A DNA stretch of 5,777 bases from Deltaproteobacteria bacterium (lineage in GTDB: Bacteria; Myxococcota_A; Polyangia; HGW-17). Both the position numbers and the translations under genes were made by a program. Below are positions 1-5,173 of the stretch, piece after piece. The DNA is taken from assembly GCA_003249585.1 (NCBI GenBank), contig QKIM01000392.1:1-5777 (forward strand), read 5' to 3'. The stretch's first letter is position 1, and each line of letters opens with the position of its first letter. The notes beneath the pieces were generated by a model, which saw only the letters and a list, made by a program, of their open reading frames with translations, was not told where the DNA came from and did no database searches.

Positions 1-1092
1 ACCGTCGAGATGTGGGATATCCCGACGGGCAAGGTTCTGGAGGTGATTCGTGTGTCCAGCGAGCCCATCACCCATATTCTCCTCTCCCGGGGGAACGACG
101 AGCTGTATCTGCTCGCCAAGAACGGGCAGATGAGCAGGTGGACCCGCATACGAAAGGCCCCGGTGCGGTTCGCGAGGCATCGCGGAGACATCTACGACGT
201 GAAAATTTCAAGGGATGGATTGGTGGCTTCGGCCGGTGTGGGGCGCGAGATATATCTGTGGAGAGCCTCCAGTGGCACCATGGTGAGGGTCCTCAGCGGG
301 CAGAAATTCGTGGTGGATAACATCGCGTTCACCCCGGACGGCAAGTGGCTCTGCGCGGCCTCTTGGGACAACACGGTGCGCTGTTACGATCTTGCGGTTC
401 CCGATGAGGGGGTGCTGGTGCACACCTTCCCCGAGCGGATCACGGAGCTCGCCATCTCCCCCGACGGGCAGCGCCTGGTGGTGGGGGATTCCAGCCGAAC
501 CATTTATCTCTTCGATCTCAAGACCCGTGCGCTCCTGAAAAAAGTATCGCTGCGGGCCATCCCGGTGGTGTTCGCCTTCACCGCAAAGGGAGACCGGCTC
601 TTCATCGGTGGGCTCGAGGGGATGTTCTGCCGGTACTCCATGACCTCGGGACAGCTCGAATACAGTCCAAAACTCCCTACCAAGGCCGTCATGACCATCA
701 CGATGCACCGCAAAGAGCAACGGCTCCTCGTGGGTGGTGCGATGTCGCGGCTTGTGTGGATCAGCCCGAAGACACTCGAGATCCAGGCCGGTTTTGACAT
801 CCCGCTGAAACTGGCTCGCAACTGTCGGGTGACGGCCGAGGGGAAGGAGCTGCTGTGCAACGCCCACGGCGAGGGGCTTATGGTGATGGATTTGGAACGC
901 GAGCAGCTGATACTCAAGGTTCAGGGTGATTTCGGCCGTGCGCTGCTGCGGACTTCCGACAGGGGGCTCATCGTCGATTACAAGAACATCCTCTGGAAGC
1001 TCGCCTATCCTGGACAAAAGACCTCGCGAGCCGATGCAGAGGCTCGTCAGGGCATGACCCTCAAGGGGATCCTCCTCACCCCATTCAATTGA
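1..1092 (+). CDS. WD40-repeat beta-propeller protein, 3' part (5' end outside window)
   Basis: The reading frame is open from base 1 and ends at TGA 1090-1092, giving at least 363 residues. The first codons already read as the end of a WD blade (TVEMWD), so the ATG at 10 is internal and the true start lies upstream. About eight blade-end motifs follow, each a hydrophobic strand ending in W/Y/F plus D or a similar residue: MSRW, IYLWR, VRCYDL, IYLFDL, FCRYS, LVWIS, LMVMDL and ILWKL. Loops such as SPDGQRLVVG and TPDGKWLCAAS precede several of them. WD40 propellers are scaffolds for protein-protein contacts; no catalytic domain is visible in this part, and the partner cannot be inferred. The C-terminal tail after the last blade (about residues 335-363) is short and polar. 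The gene converges on the radical SAM gene, with 52 bases between them. The fold assignment is good; the function is unknown. Confidence 0.85.
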   Translation, partial: TVEMWDIPTGKVLEVIRVSSEPITHILLSRGNDELYLLAKNGQMSRWTRIRKAPVRFARHRGDIYDVKISRDGLVASAGVGREIYLWRASSGTMVRVLSGQKFVVDNIAFTPDGKWLCAASWDNTVRCYDLAVPDEGVLVHTFPERITELAISPDGQRLVVGDSSRTIYLFDLKTRALLKKVSLRAIPVVFAFTAKGDRLFIGGLEGMFCRYSMTSGQLEYSPKLPTKAVMTITMHRKEQRLLVGGAMSRLVWISPKTLEIQAGFDIPLKLARNCRVTAEGKELLCNAHGEGLMVMDLEREQLILKVQGDFGRALLRTSDRGLIVDYKNILWKLAYPGQKTSRADAEARQGMTLKGILLTPFN

Positions 1093-1144
1093 TCCCGTGT
1101 CCTCATCGGGCATGCCGCTTACGAGAGCAGGCAGTAGGGCCAGT
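1093..1144. other. Short convergent intergenic gap
   Basis: These 52 bases lie between the 3' ends of the WD40 gene and the radical SAM gene. The best inverted match is CCCG...CGGG (four bases, loop nine) without a T-rich tail on either side, so I do not call a terminator here. Confidence 0.4.
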
Positions 1145-2083
1145 TCAACCTATGCGCTCAATTTGATGACAGAGGCGGCCCTGCCAGGTGCCCCGTTCGC
1201 GCATGCGTCTCAGAAGGCCGTTGAGCACGGCCCGCTTGTCGCGGATCCACCATGGGGCGACGAGGGTATCCGCCGGACCGTCGCCCGTGAGCCGGTGGAC
1301 GACCGTCCCCCCGGGGAGACGCTCCAGGCAGTCGATGACCAGCTCGATGTACTCCTCTGGTGAAGCGAGGGGGAAGGGGTGCCTGCCATAGAGGGTGGCG
1401 AGATCGGTCCCCTCCTGGACATACAGCTGGTGGAGCTTGACGCCCCAGATCTTCATCCTGGCCAGGTGGGCCATGGTCTCGAGGATCGCCTCCCGGGTCT
1501 CCCCTGGGATGCCCAGGATGGTATGGGCCACCACGGGGATCCCAGCCTGTGCAAGGCGCCCGACGGCATCATCGAAGACCGTGAGGTCGCAGCCCCGGCG
1601 CAGGAGGGCGGCGCCGGGCGCGTGAATGGTCTGCAGTCCCAACTCCACCCACACAAAGGTGGTGCGGGAGAACCGGGTGAGGACGTCCAGGGCCTCCTCG
1701 GAGAGGGCGTCGGGGCGGGTGGCCACGGCGAGCCCCACCACGTCGGGGTGGGCCAGCGCGGCGGCGTAGCGTTCCTGCAGGACCTCCGCCGGTGCGTAGG
1801 TGCCCGAGAAGCTCTGGAAGTAGGCGATGTAGGCGGCGTCGGGCCACTTCGGAGTGAGCAGGGAGATCTGCGAACGCAGCTGGTGCCCGATGGGATCTCC
1901 CCGGTGCCCGGCGAATTCACCGGCGCCCAGCTCCGAGCAGAACAGGCACCCCCCGATCCCAACGGTCCCGTCCCGATTGGGGCAGGTGAAACCCCCGTCC
2001 AGGGAGAGCTTGACAACCTTGCGGCCGAAGCGTTCGCGCAGCTCATGGGACAGGGAGTGGTAGGGTTTGTCGGACCAGCGCAC
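1145..2083 (-). CDS. Radical SAM protein, TIGR01212/YhcC family
   Basis: This is an iron-sulfur, S-adenosylmethionine-dependent radical enzyme of the YhcC (TIGR01212) family, related to the Elp3 radical SAM domain; the substrate is not established. The protein is 312 residues, close to E. coli YhcC. The cluster-binding region is LDGGFTCPNRDGTVG followed by GGCLFC, giving Cys34, Cys46 and Cys49 (CX11CX2C), the spacing of this family rather than the classical CX3CX2C. Further conserved stretches are AYFQSFSGTYAP (about 87-98), GLAVATRPD (117-125) and FVWVELGLQT (143-152), typical of the SAM-binding barrel. The GTG start at 2083-2081 was chosen because GGAGG sits five bases upstream and the product then begins MRWSDKPYHSL, next to the family's conserved N-terminus. 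The frame remains open upstream to 2230 but crosses AT-rich, promoter-like DNA with no family similarity that I recognise. The gene is probably monocistronic, divergent from the regulator/antiporter operon, and cytoplasmic. Confidence 0.9.
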   Translation of the reverse strand: MRWSDKPYHSLSHELRERFGRKVVKLSLDGGFTCPNRDGTVGIGGCLFCSELGAGEFAGHRGDPIGHQLRSQISLLTPKWPDAAYIAYFQSFSGTYAPAEVLQERYAAALAHPDVVGLAVATRPDALSEEALDVLTRFSRTTFVWVELGLQTIHAPGAALLRRGCDLTVFDDAVGRLAQAGIPVVAHTILGIPGETREAILETMAHLARMKIWGVKLHQLYVQEGTDLATLYGRHPFPLASPEEYIELVIDCLERLPGGTVVHRLTGDGPADTLVAPWWIRDKRAVLNGLLRRMRERGTWQGRLCHQIERIG

Positions 2084-2143
2084 GGATTCCTCCACGCTGA
2101 ATATGCCAGAATTCACCGCAGTCCGGGGCGCCAAAATTGATGG

Positions 2144-2172
2144 TTGACAGCGTGTCCGCTCTCGCCTATATT
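2144..2172 (+). promoter_or_regulatory. Sigma70-type promoter P1
   Basis: A perfect -35 box TTGACA (2144-2149) is followed by a 17-base spacer and a near-perfect -10 box TATATT (2167-2172). It reads towards the ArsR/mrp operon. Transcription would be expected to begin near 2179, giving a leader of about 235 bases before the regulator start, which would run through the second promoter and its operator. It may be a constitutive upstream promoter of the operon, or it may make a short separate RNA. Assignment rests on sequence match only. Confidence 0.6.
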
Positions 2173-2311
2173 TGCTGAAAATAATAAAGAGAAACAAAGA
2201 TTTTTCTTCCGCTGCCCCTGGAAGGAACACTTTTGGTCCCAGGCGCTGTTTGTTAAAATGCTAGTGATAACGCTGGAATGCAAAAAGCGTGAAAAAAAAT
2301 GCAAATCACTG

Positions 2312-2340
2312 TTGACAGGGGGCTAAACTGACGATAGTTT
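2312..2340 (+). promoter_or_regulatory. Sigma70-type promoter P2, proximal to the ArsR/mrp operon
   Basis: The -35 box TTGACA (2312-2317) is perfect and is followed after 17 bases by TAGTTT (2335-2340), which keeps the key T, A and final T of a -10 box. Transcription would begin near 2347, about 68 bases before the GTG of the regulator. The spacer and -10 box are covered by the inverted repeat 2322-2343, the usual geometry for repression by blocking RNA polymerase. The -10 match is only moderate, which suits a regulated promoter. Confidence 0.55.
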
Positions 2341-2343
2341 AGC
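2322..2343. promoter_or_regulatory. Inverted repeat, candidate operator of the ArsR-type regulator
   Basis: GCTAAACT (2322-2329) and AGTTTAGC (2336-2343) form a perfect 8-base inverted repeat with a 6-base spacer. It lies over the -10 box of P2. Dimeric winged-helix repressors of the ArsR family bind such imperfect or perfect palindromes of about 20 bases, often at their own promoter. Because the site straddles the -10 box and is not followed by a U-tract, an operator is more likely than a terminator. The link to the neighbouring regulator is inferred from position. Confidence 0.55.
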
Positions 2344-2353
2344 AACACGAGAA

Positions 2354-2379
2354 CTTATAAACTTGTTGTCTTATAAACT
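2354..2379 (+). repeat. Direct repeat CTTATAAACT (two copies)
   Basis: The ten-base sequence CTTATAAACT occurs at 2354-2363 and again at 2370-2379, start-to-start distance 16 bases. Both copies contain TAAACT, the core of the inverted repeat just upstream, so they may be secondary regulator binding sites. They lie in the transcribed leader if P2 is used. TATAAA inside each copy also resembles a -10 box, but I see no good -35 box at the right distance. Confidence 0.5.
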
Positions 2380-2414
2380 ACAAGCTGTACACGTCGTTTT
2401 TTCGGAGGATACTC

Positions 2415-2765
2415 GTGGATATTTCGTCGGACGCTTTCCAGCAAATCATCACGCTCCAGGTGGAACTGTTCAAGGTTCTGGCCAACAACATTCGTCTGGG
2501 CATCATCTACAGTCTGAAGGGGGGAGAGCCCCGCTACCTCTCTGAGATCCGCGCGGAGCTCGACATCTCCAAGGCCAACCTCTCCCAGCATCTGGCCATC
2601 CTGAAGAACGCGGGGATCATCGACATCATCCCAGAGGGACGCCATTCCCTGGCGGTCCTCAAGGCCAAGAGCCTCGTGGACGCCTGCTCGCTGGTGCGGG
2701 AGCTCATCCGTGAGCGGCTCGAGACCAGCATGAAGCCCTTTCTCGAAGACATCAGGGACAAATAA
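2415..2765 (+). CDS. ArsR-family winged helix-turn-helix transcriptional regulator
   Basis: This 116-residue DNA-binding protein is about the usual ArsR/SmtB length. The GTG start is supported by GGAGG at 2404-2408, six bases away. Residues about 17-35 (ELFKVLANNIRLGIIYSL) match the first helices of the family (KALxxxxRLxIL). Residues 41-63 form the helix-turn-helix, with SKANLSQHLAILKNAG as the recognition helix and the typical S-x-H-L-x-x-L-x-x-A-G signature. IIDIIPEGRHSLAVL is the beta wing, and a C-terminal helix follows for dimerisation. The classical metal site ELCVCD is absent: the equivalent recognition-helix segment has no cysteine, and the only cysteine is Cys91. The signal sensed is thus unlikely to be arsenic, cadmium or zinc through that site. 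It is the first gene of the rightward unit, only 21 bases before mrpE, so it probably controls its own operon through the palindrome over P2. Confidence 0.88.
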   Translation: MDISSDAFQQIITLQVELFKVLANNIRLGIIYSLKGGEPRYLSEIRAELDISKANLSQHLAILKNAGIIDIIPEGRHSLAVLKAKSLVDACSLVRELIRERLETSMKPFLEDIRDK

Positions 2766-2786
2766 CCCCTGTTCAGGAGATCACCA

Positions 2787-3281
2787 ATGGGAATCAAAAA
2801 CTTCATCCTGTCCGTCCTGATCCTGTTCGGAACGTGGCTGCTCCTGGGCGGCACGTTCCGCAGCGACGTGCTCATCGTGGGCGGGGCCCTCGCGGTGCTC
2901 ATCACGCTGCTCTTCGTGCGCCAGCCCAAGGCTCTCACCACCCTCAAGGTGAGACCCTATGCGCTGCTCATGCTCTTCGTCTACTTCTGGGTCTTCCTCT
3001 TCGAGCTGCTCAAGTCCAACCTCGACGTGGCGCTGCGCGTCGTCTCCCCGCGGCTCAACATCAACCCCGGCATCGTGATGGTGAAGACGAAGCTCAAGTC
3101 CCCCATGGGGAGGCTGCTCCTGGCCAACTCCATCACCCTCACCCCGGGCACCCTCACGGTGGAGATCCAGGACGACCATCTCTTCATCCACTGGATCGAC
3201 GTCTCCTCCACCGACGTGGACGCAGCCTCTGAGAAGATCGTGAAGGGATTCGAGAAGTATCTGGAGGTGTTTTATGGGTGA
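2787..3281 (+). CDS. mrpE: Mrp/Mnh cation:proton antiporter subunit E
   Basis: The 164-residue MnhE-family membrane protein is an accessory subunit of the Mrp antiporter, needed for assembly or stability of the complex in the cytoplasmic membrane. Two N-terminal hydrophobic segments (about 6-22 and 28-44) and a third (about 58-75) precede a soluble domain. That domain carries the family signature GRLLLANSITLTPGTLTVEI (108-127) and ends with DLF/IHWIDV-like strands and a helix. The ATG start has AGGAG at 2775-2779, seven bases upstream. Its last codons overlap mrpF by 8 bases, so the two are translationally coupled. In archaeal Mbh hydrogenases the equivalent subunit is MbhA, so membership of a hydrogenase-linked complex cannot be excluded. 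Confidence 0.92.
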   Translation: MGIKNFILSVLILFGTWLLLGGTFRSDVLIVGGALAVLITLLFVRQPKALTTLKVRPYALLMLFVYFWVFLFELLKSNLDVALRVVSPRLNINPGIVMVKTKLKSPMGRLLLANSITLTPGTLTVEIQDDHLFIHWIDVSSTDVDAASEKIVKGFEKYLEVFYG

Positions 3282-3534
3282 CCTGCTCTTCCTCATCGCC
3301 GGCTCCATCGCCATCCTGGCGGGGCTCCTCGGCCTCATCCGCTTCGTCGTCGGGCCGACCCTGCCGGACCGGGTGGTGGCCTTCGACGTCCTGACCATCA
3401 TCACCATCTCCGTGATCTCCCTAATCGCCCATGTGGCGGGGCGGATCATCTACCTCGACGCCGCCATCGTTTACGGCCTCCTGAGCTTCCTGGGGGTCAT
3501 CGTCGTGGCGCGTTACCTGGAAAGGGGGCTGTAA
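3274..3534 (+). CDS. mrpF: Mrp/Mnh cation:proton antiporter subunit F
   Basis: The 86-residue protein has three predicted membrane helices (about 4-24, 36-56 and 60-80). It carries the MrpF signature GPTLPDRVVAFD (27-38) at the end of the first loop, followed by LDAAIVYGLLSFLG in the last helix. MrpF is a small membrane subunit at the ion-translocating interface of the Mrp complex, and its conserved Asp is important for activity in studied homologues. The start has GGAGG at 3263-3267, six bases before the ATG, inside the end of mrpE. Its stop codon TAA shares one base with the mrpG start (TAATG). The Mbh counterpart is MbhB. Confidence 0.92.
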   Translation: MGDLLFLIAGSIAILAGLLGLIRFVVGPTLPDRVVAFDVLTIITISVISLIAHVAGRIIYLDAAIVYGLLSFLGVIVVARYLERGL

Positions 3535-3875
3535 TGGGCATCCTCCATATCATCGGCGGCGCCGTCTCCATCCTCGGGGCGCTCTTTCTGCTCCTGGCCT
3601 CCATCGGCCTGATCCGCATGCCCGATGTGTACAACCGCATGCAGACGGGCACCAAGGCCACGACCTTCGGCACCATCATGTTCCTCGGGGGCATCGGTAT
3701 CGCGACGCCGAGCATGGCCACCAAGCTCATCATACTGGTGCTCTTTATCGTCCTCACCAACCCCGTCTCCTCCCACGTGCTGGCCCGGGCCGCCCACTTC
3801 GCCGGTGTGCCCCTGGCTGATCGCAGCGTCACGGACAAGCTCGCCGAGCACCGCGCCAAGGAGGGTGTGCAATGA
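3534..3875 (+). CDS. mrpG: Mrp/Mnh cation:proton antiporter subunit G
   Basis: This 113-residue membrane subunit has three predicted helices (about 5-27, 42-58 and 62-84). The family motif LIRMPDVYNRMQTGTKATTFG is split here as LIRMPDVYNRMQ (26-37) and TGTKATTFG (38-46). A second conserved stretch, LTNPVSSHVLARAAH, lies at 74-88. It is a structural subunit of the antiporter membrane arm. A purine-rich AAAGGGGG lies about four bases before the ATG, which overlaps the mrpF stop by one base. The 3' end overlaps the next gene by ATGA. The C-terminal tail after residue 95 is soluble and charged. The Mbh counterpart is MbhC. Confidence 0.92.
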   Translation: MGILHIIGGAVSILGALFLLLASIGLIRMPDVYNRMQTGTKATTFGTIMFLGGIGIATPSMATKLIILVLFIVLTNPVSSHVLARAAHFAGVPLADRSVTDKLAEHRAKEGVQ

Positions 3876-4123
3876 TCTACTTCTGGGTCCTCACCATCGT
3901 CATCTGCGCGGTCATGCTGGGCAGCGCCATCATGGCCCTCTACCACAAGAGCCTGGCCGTGACCGTCATCGCCGCCGGGCTGGTCAGCCTGCTGGCCTCC
4001 ATCCTGTACCTCATCCTCGCGGCCCCCGACGTGGCCATGACCGAAGCGGCCATCGGCTCGGGGCTCTCCACGGTGATGTTCTTCTACGTGCTGCGGCGCA
4101 TGAGAGGAGGGGAAAATGGTTAA
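3872..4123 (+). CDS. MbhD-like subunit (DUF4040; detached part of MrpA C-terminus)
   Basis: The 83-residue protein has three predicted helices (about 4-23, 28-49 and 58-74). The conserved stretch APDVAMTEAAIG at 51-62 identifies it as the MbhD/DUF4040 module. In Bacillus-type Mrp this module is a part of the C-terminal end of the large MrpA subunit; in archaeal Mbh/Mbx complexes and some bacterial Mrp operons it is a free small subunit, as here. The acidic residues Asp53 and Glu58 in the membrane are the expected proton-path residues. AAGGAGG at 3858-3864 precedes the ATG, which overlaps the mrpG stop (ATGA); the 3' end overlaps the next gene by 8 bases. No MrpA N-terminal (NuoL-like) sequence is present between mrpG and this gene. 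Confidence 0.88.
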   Translation: MIYFWVLTIVICAVMLGSAIMALYHKSLAVTVIAAGLVSLLASILYLILAAPDVAMTEAAIGSGLSTVMFFYVLRRMRGGENG

Positions 4124-4817
4124 GAAGATATTCGCACTCATCGCCCTGGCCGGGATCGCCTTCATGCTCTGGGGGCTCTTCAAGAGCTACAGGCACCAGG
4201 AGACCCTGCCCAGGACCTCCCGGTATTATGCCCAGAAGGGGCCCGATGAGCTGGGCTCCGCCAACCTGGTCACCTCCGTGGTGGTCACCTACCGCGGGCT
4301 CGACACCCTGGGAGAGGTCACCATCCTCTTCAGCGTGGCCTCCATCATCGGCTTCTTCCTGAAGAGCCGCACCCAGCGTGAACTCAAGGCCGAGGGCTTC
4401 CGGGAGACCAGCGAGCTCCTCCACACGAGCACCGCCTTCCTGGTGCCCATCATCTTCCTGTTTGGCGCCTACGTCTTCGTGGGAGGCCACCTCTCGCCCG
4501 GCGGCGGCTTCCAGGGCGGCGCCATCATCGCCTCGGGCACCCTCCTGCTCTTCCTCGCCACGCCTACGGCCTCAAGGGGCAAGACCATCATCAGCCTGGT
4601 CGAGTCCGTGAGCGGTGTCGCCTACGTGGGGATCGGCATCGCCGGAATCTTCCTGGCCGCGGGCTTCCTGGACAACCGCATCCTGCCCACGGGCCGCTTC
4701 GGGACCATCTTCTCCGCCGGGGCCATCCCCGTCATCTACTCCCTCATCGGGCTCAAGGTGGGGGCCGAGCTCTCGGCCATCCTCTACAAGCTCAAGGACG
4801 CAAAGGAGGACGAATAA
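4116..4817 (+). CDS. MbhE-MrpB fusion antiporter subunit
   Basis: The 233-residue membrane protein has two modules. Residues 1 to about 90 look like MbhE, the last part of MrpA: one helix (5-22), a soluble loop, then ANLVTSVVVTYRGLDTLGE (49-67) leading into a helix. The RGLDTLGE motif with its membrane glutamate (Glu67) is characteristic. Residues about 96-233 are MnhB/MrpB, with HTSTAFLVPIIFLFGAYVF and the signature GGHLSPGGGFQGGAI (123-137), followed by two more helices. Free-standing MrpB is usually about 140 residues, so the extra N-terminal length equals the MbhE module. The start has GAGGAGGGG just upstream within the previous gene. The stop shares one base with the mrpC start. In hydrogenase complexes MbhE and MbhF are separate or fused subunits at the sodium-path end of the membrane arm. 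Confidence 0.88.
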   Translation: MVKKIFALIALAGIAFMLWGLFKSYRHQETLPRTSRYYAQKGPDELGSANLVTSVVVTYRGLDTLGEVTILFSVASIIGFFLKSRTQRELKAEGFRETSELLHTSTAFLVPIIFLFGAYVFVGGHLSPGGGFQGGAIIASGTLLLFLATPTASRGKTIISLVESVSGVAYVGIGIAGIFLAAGFLDNRILPTGRFGTIFSAGAIPVIYSLIGLKVGAELSAILYKLKDAKEDE

Positions 4818-5173
4818 TGGAATACGTCGCCTTGGCCACGGGCCTTCTCCTCGTCTTGACGGGCCTCTGGGGGATCGCCTCCCAGAGGAACATCTTCAGG
4901 ATCATCATCGGCTTCTCCGTCTTTGACACGGGGCTCCATGTGGTGCTGGTCTCCATCGCCTATCTGCGCGGACGCACGGCCCCCATCCTCGACGAGGCCG
5001 TCTCCAAGGGACAGGCCGTGAACCGCATCGTGGACCCCGTCCCCCAGGCCCTCGTGCTCACGGCCATCGTCATCGGGGTCGCCATCACGGCGCTCATGCT
5101 GACCTTTGCCCTGAAGCTCTACGAGAAACGCAAAACCCTTGAGATCGAAAGTTTCGAGGATCTGAAATGGTAG
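4817..5173 (+). CDS. mrpC: Mrp/Mnh cation:proton antiporter subunit C (NuoK-like)
   Basis: This 118-residue homologue of complex I NuoK has three predicted helices (about 3-21, 27-49 and 77-101). The strongest family signature is DPVPQALVLTAIVIGVAITA (73-92), the start of the third helix, and RTAPILD (53-59) lies in the preceding loop. NuoK-type subunits form part of the proton/sodium path between antiporter-like subunits. Asp37 lies within the second helix, near but apparently not exactly at the position of the NuoK membrane glutamate. AAGGAGG at 4803-4809 precedes the ATG by seven bases. The start overlaps the previous stop (TAATG) and the end overlaps mrpD by 7 bases. Mbh counterpart MbhG. 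Confidence 0.93.
   Translation: MEYVALATGLLLVLTGLWGIASQRNIFRIIIGFSVFDTGLHVVLVSIAYLRGRTAPILDEAVSKGQAVNRIVDPVPQALVLTAIVIGVAITALMLTFALKLYEKRKTLEIESFEDLKW

Larger units (their letters stand above)
2084..2414. other. Divergent intergenic regulatory region
   Basis: This 331-base stretch separates the leftward radical SAM gene from the rightward ArsR/mrp operon. From about 2140 it is visibly AT-rich, against GC-rich flanking genes. It holds two rightward sigma70-like promoters (2144-2172 and 2312-2340), a perfect 8-base inverted repeat (2322-2329 / 2336-2343), a 10-base direct repeat (2354-2363 / 2370-2379) and the Shine-Dalgarno of the regulator gene. I did not find a convincing leftward promoter for the radical SAM gene. 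The stretch between the two promoters, about 2180-2310, contains only a weak 5-bp hairpin and an unsupported 22-codon reading frame, and I see no known riboswitch in it. Confidence 0.75.

Noticed and set aside
208..1113. Long minus-strand open frame opposite the WD40 gene
   Set aside because: The translation is low-complexity and rich in H, G, P and R, as expected from the shadow of a GC-rich gene; the plus-strand frame has clear repeat motifs.
1093..1144. Bidirectional terminator between the convergent genes
   Set aside because: Only a four-base CCCG/CGGG match exists and there is no T-rich tail on either strand.
1379..2140. Plus-strand open frame of about 250 codons opposite the radical SAM gene
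   Set aside because: The glycine-, alanine- and proline-rich product has no recognisable domain, and the opposite strand encodes the conserved CX11CX2C protein.
2217..2243. Hairpin CCTGG...CCAGG in the intergenic region
   Set aside because: The stem is only five base pairs with a 17-base loop and no T-tract follows, so neither a terminator nor an attenuator is supported.
2258..2326. Possible 22-codon peptide in the leader between P1 and P2
   Set aside because: No Shine-Dalgarno lies before its ATG and its end runs over the P2 -35 box and operator; nothing suggests it is translated.
2354..2379. Extra -10 boxes (TATAAA) in the direct repeats
   Set aside because: The hexamers at the proper upstream distance (GATAGT-like and GAGAAC-like) do not resemble a -35 box; a regulator half-site explains the repeat better.
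2781..4183. Long minus-strand open frames opposite mrpE-mrpG and the mbhD-like gene
   Set aside because: They are shadows of the clearly recognisable membrane genes on the plus strand and show no family motif.
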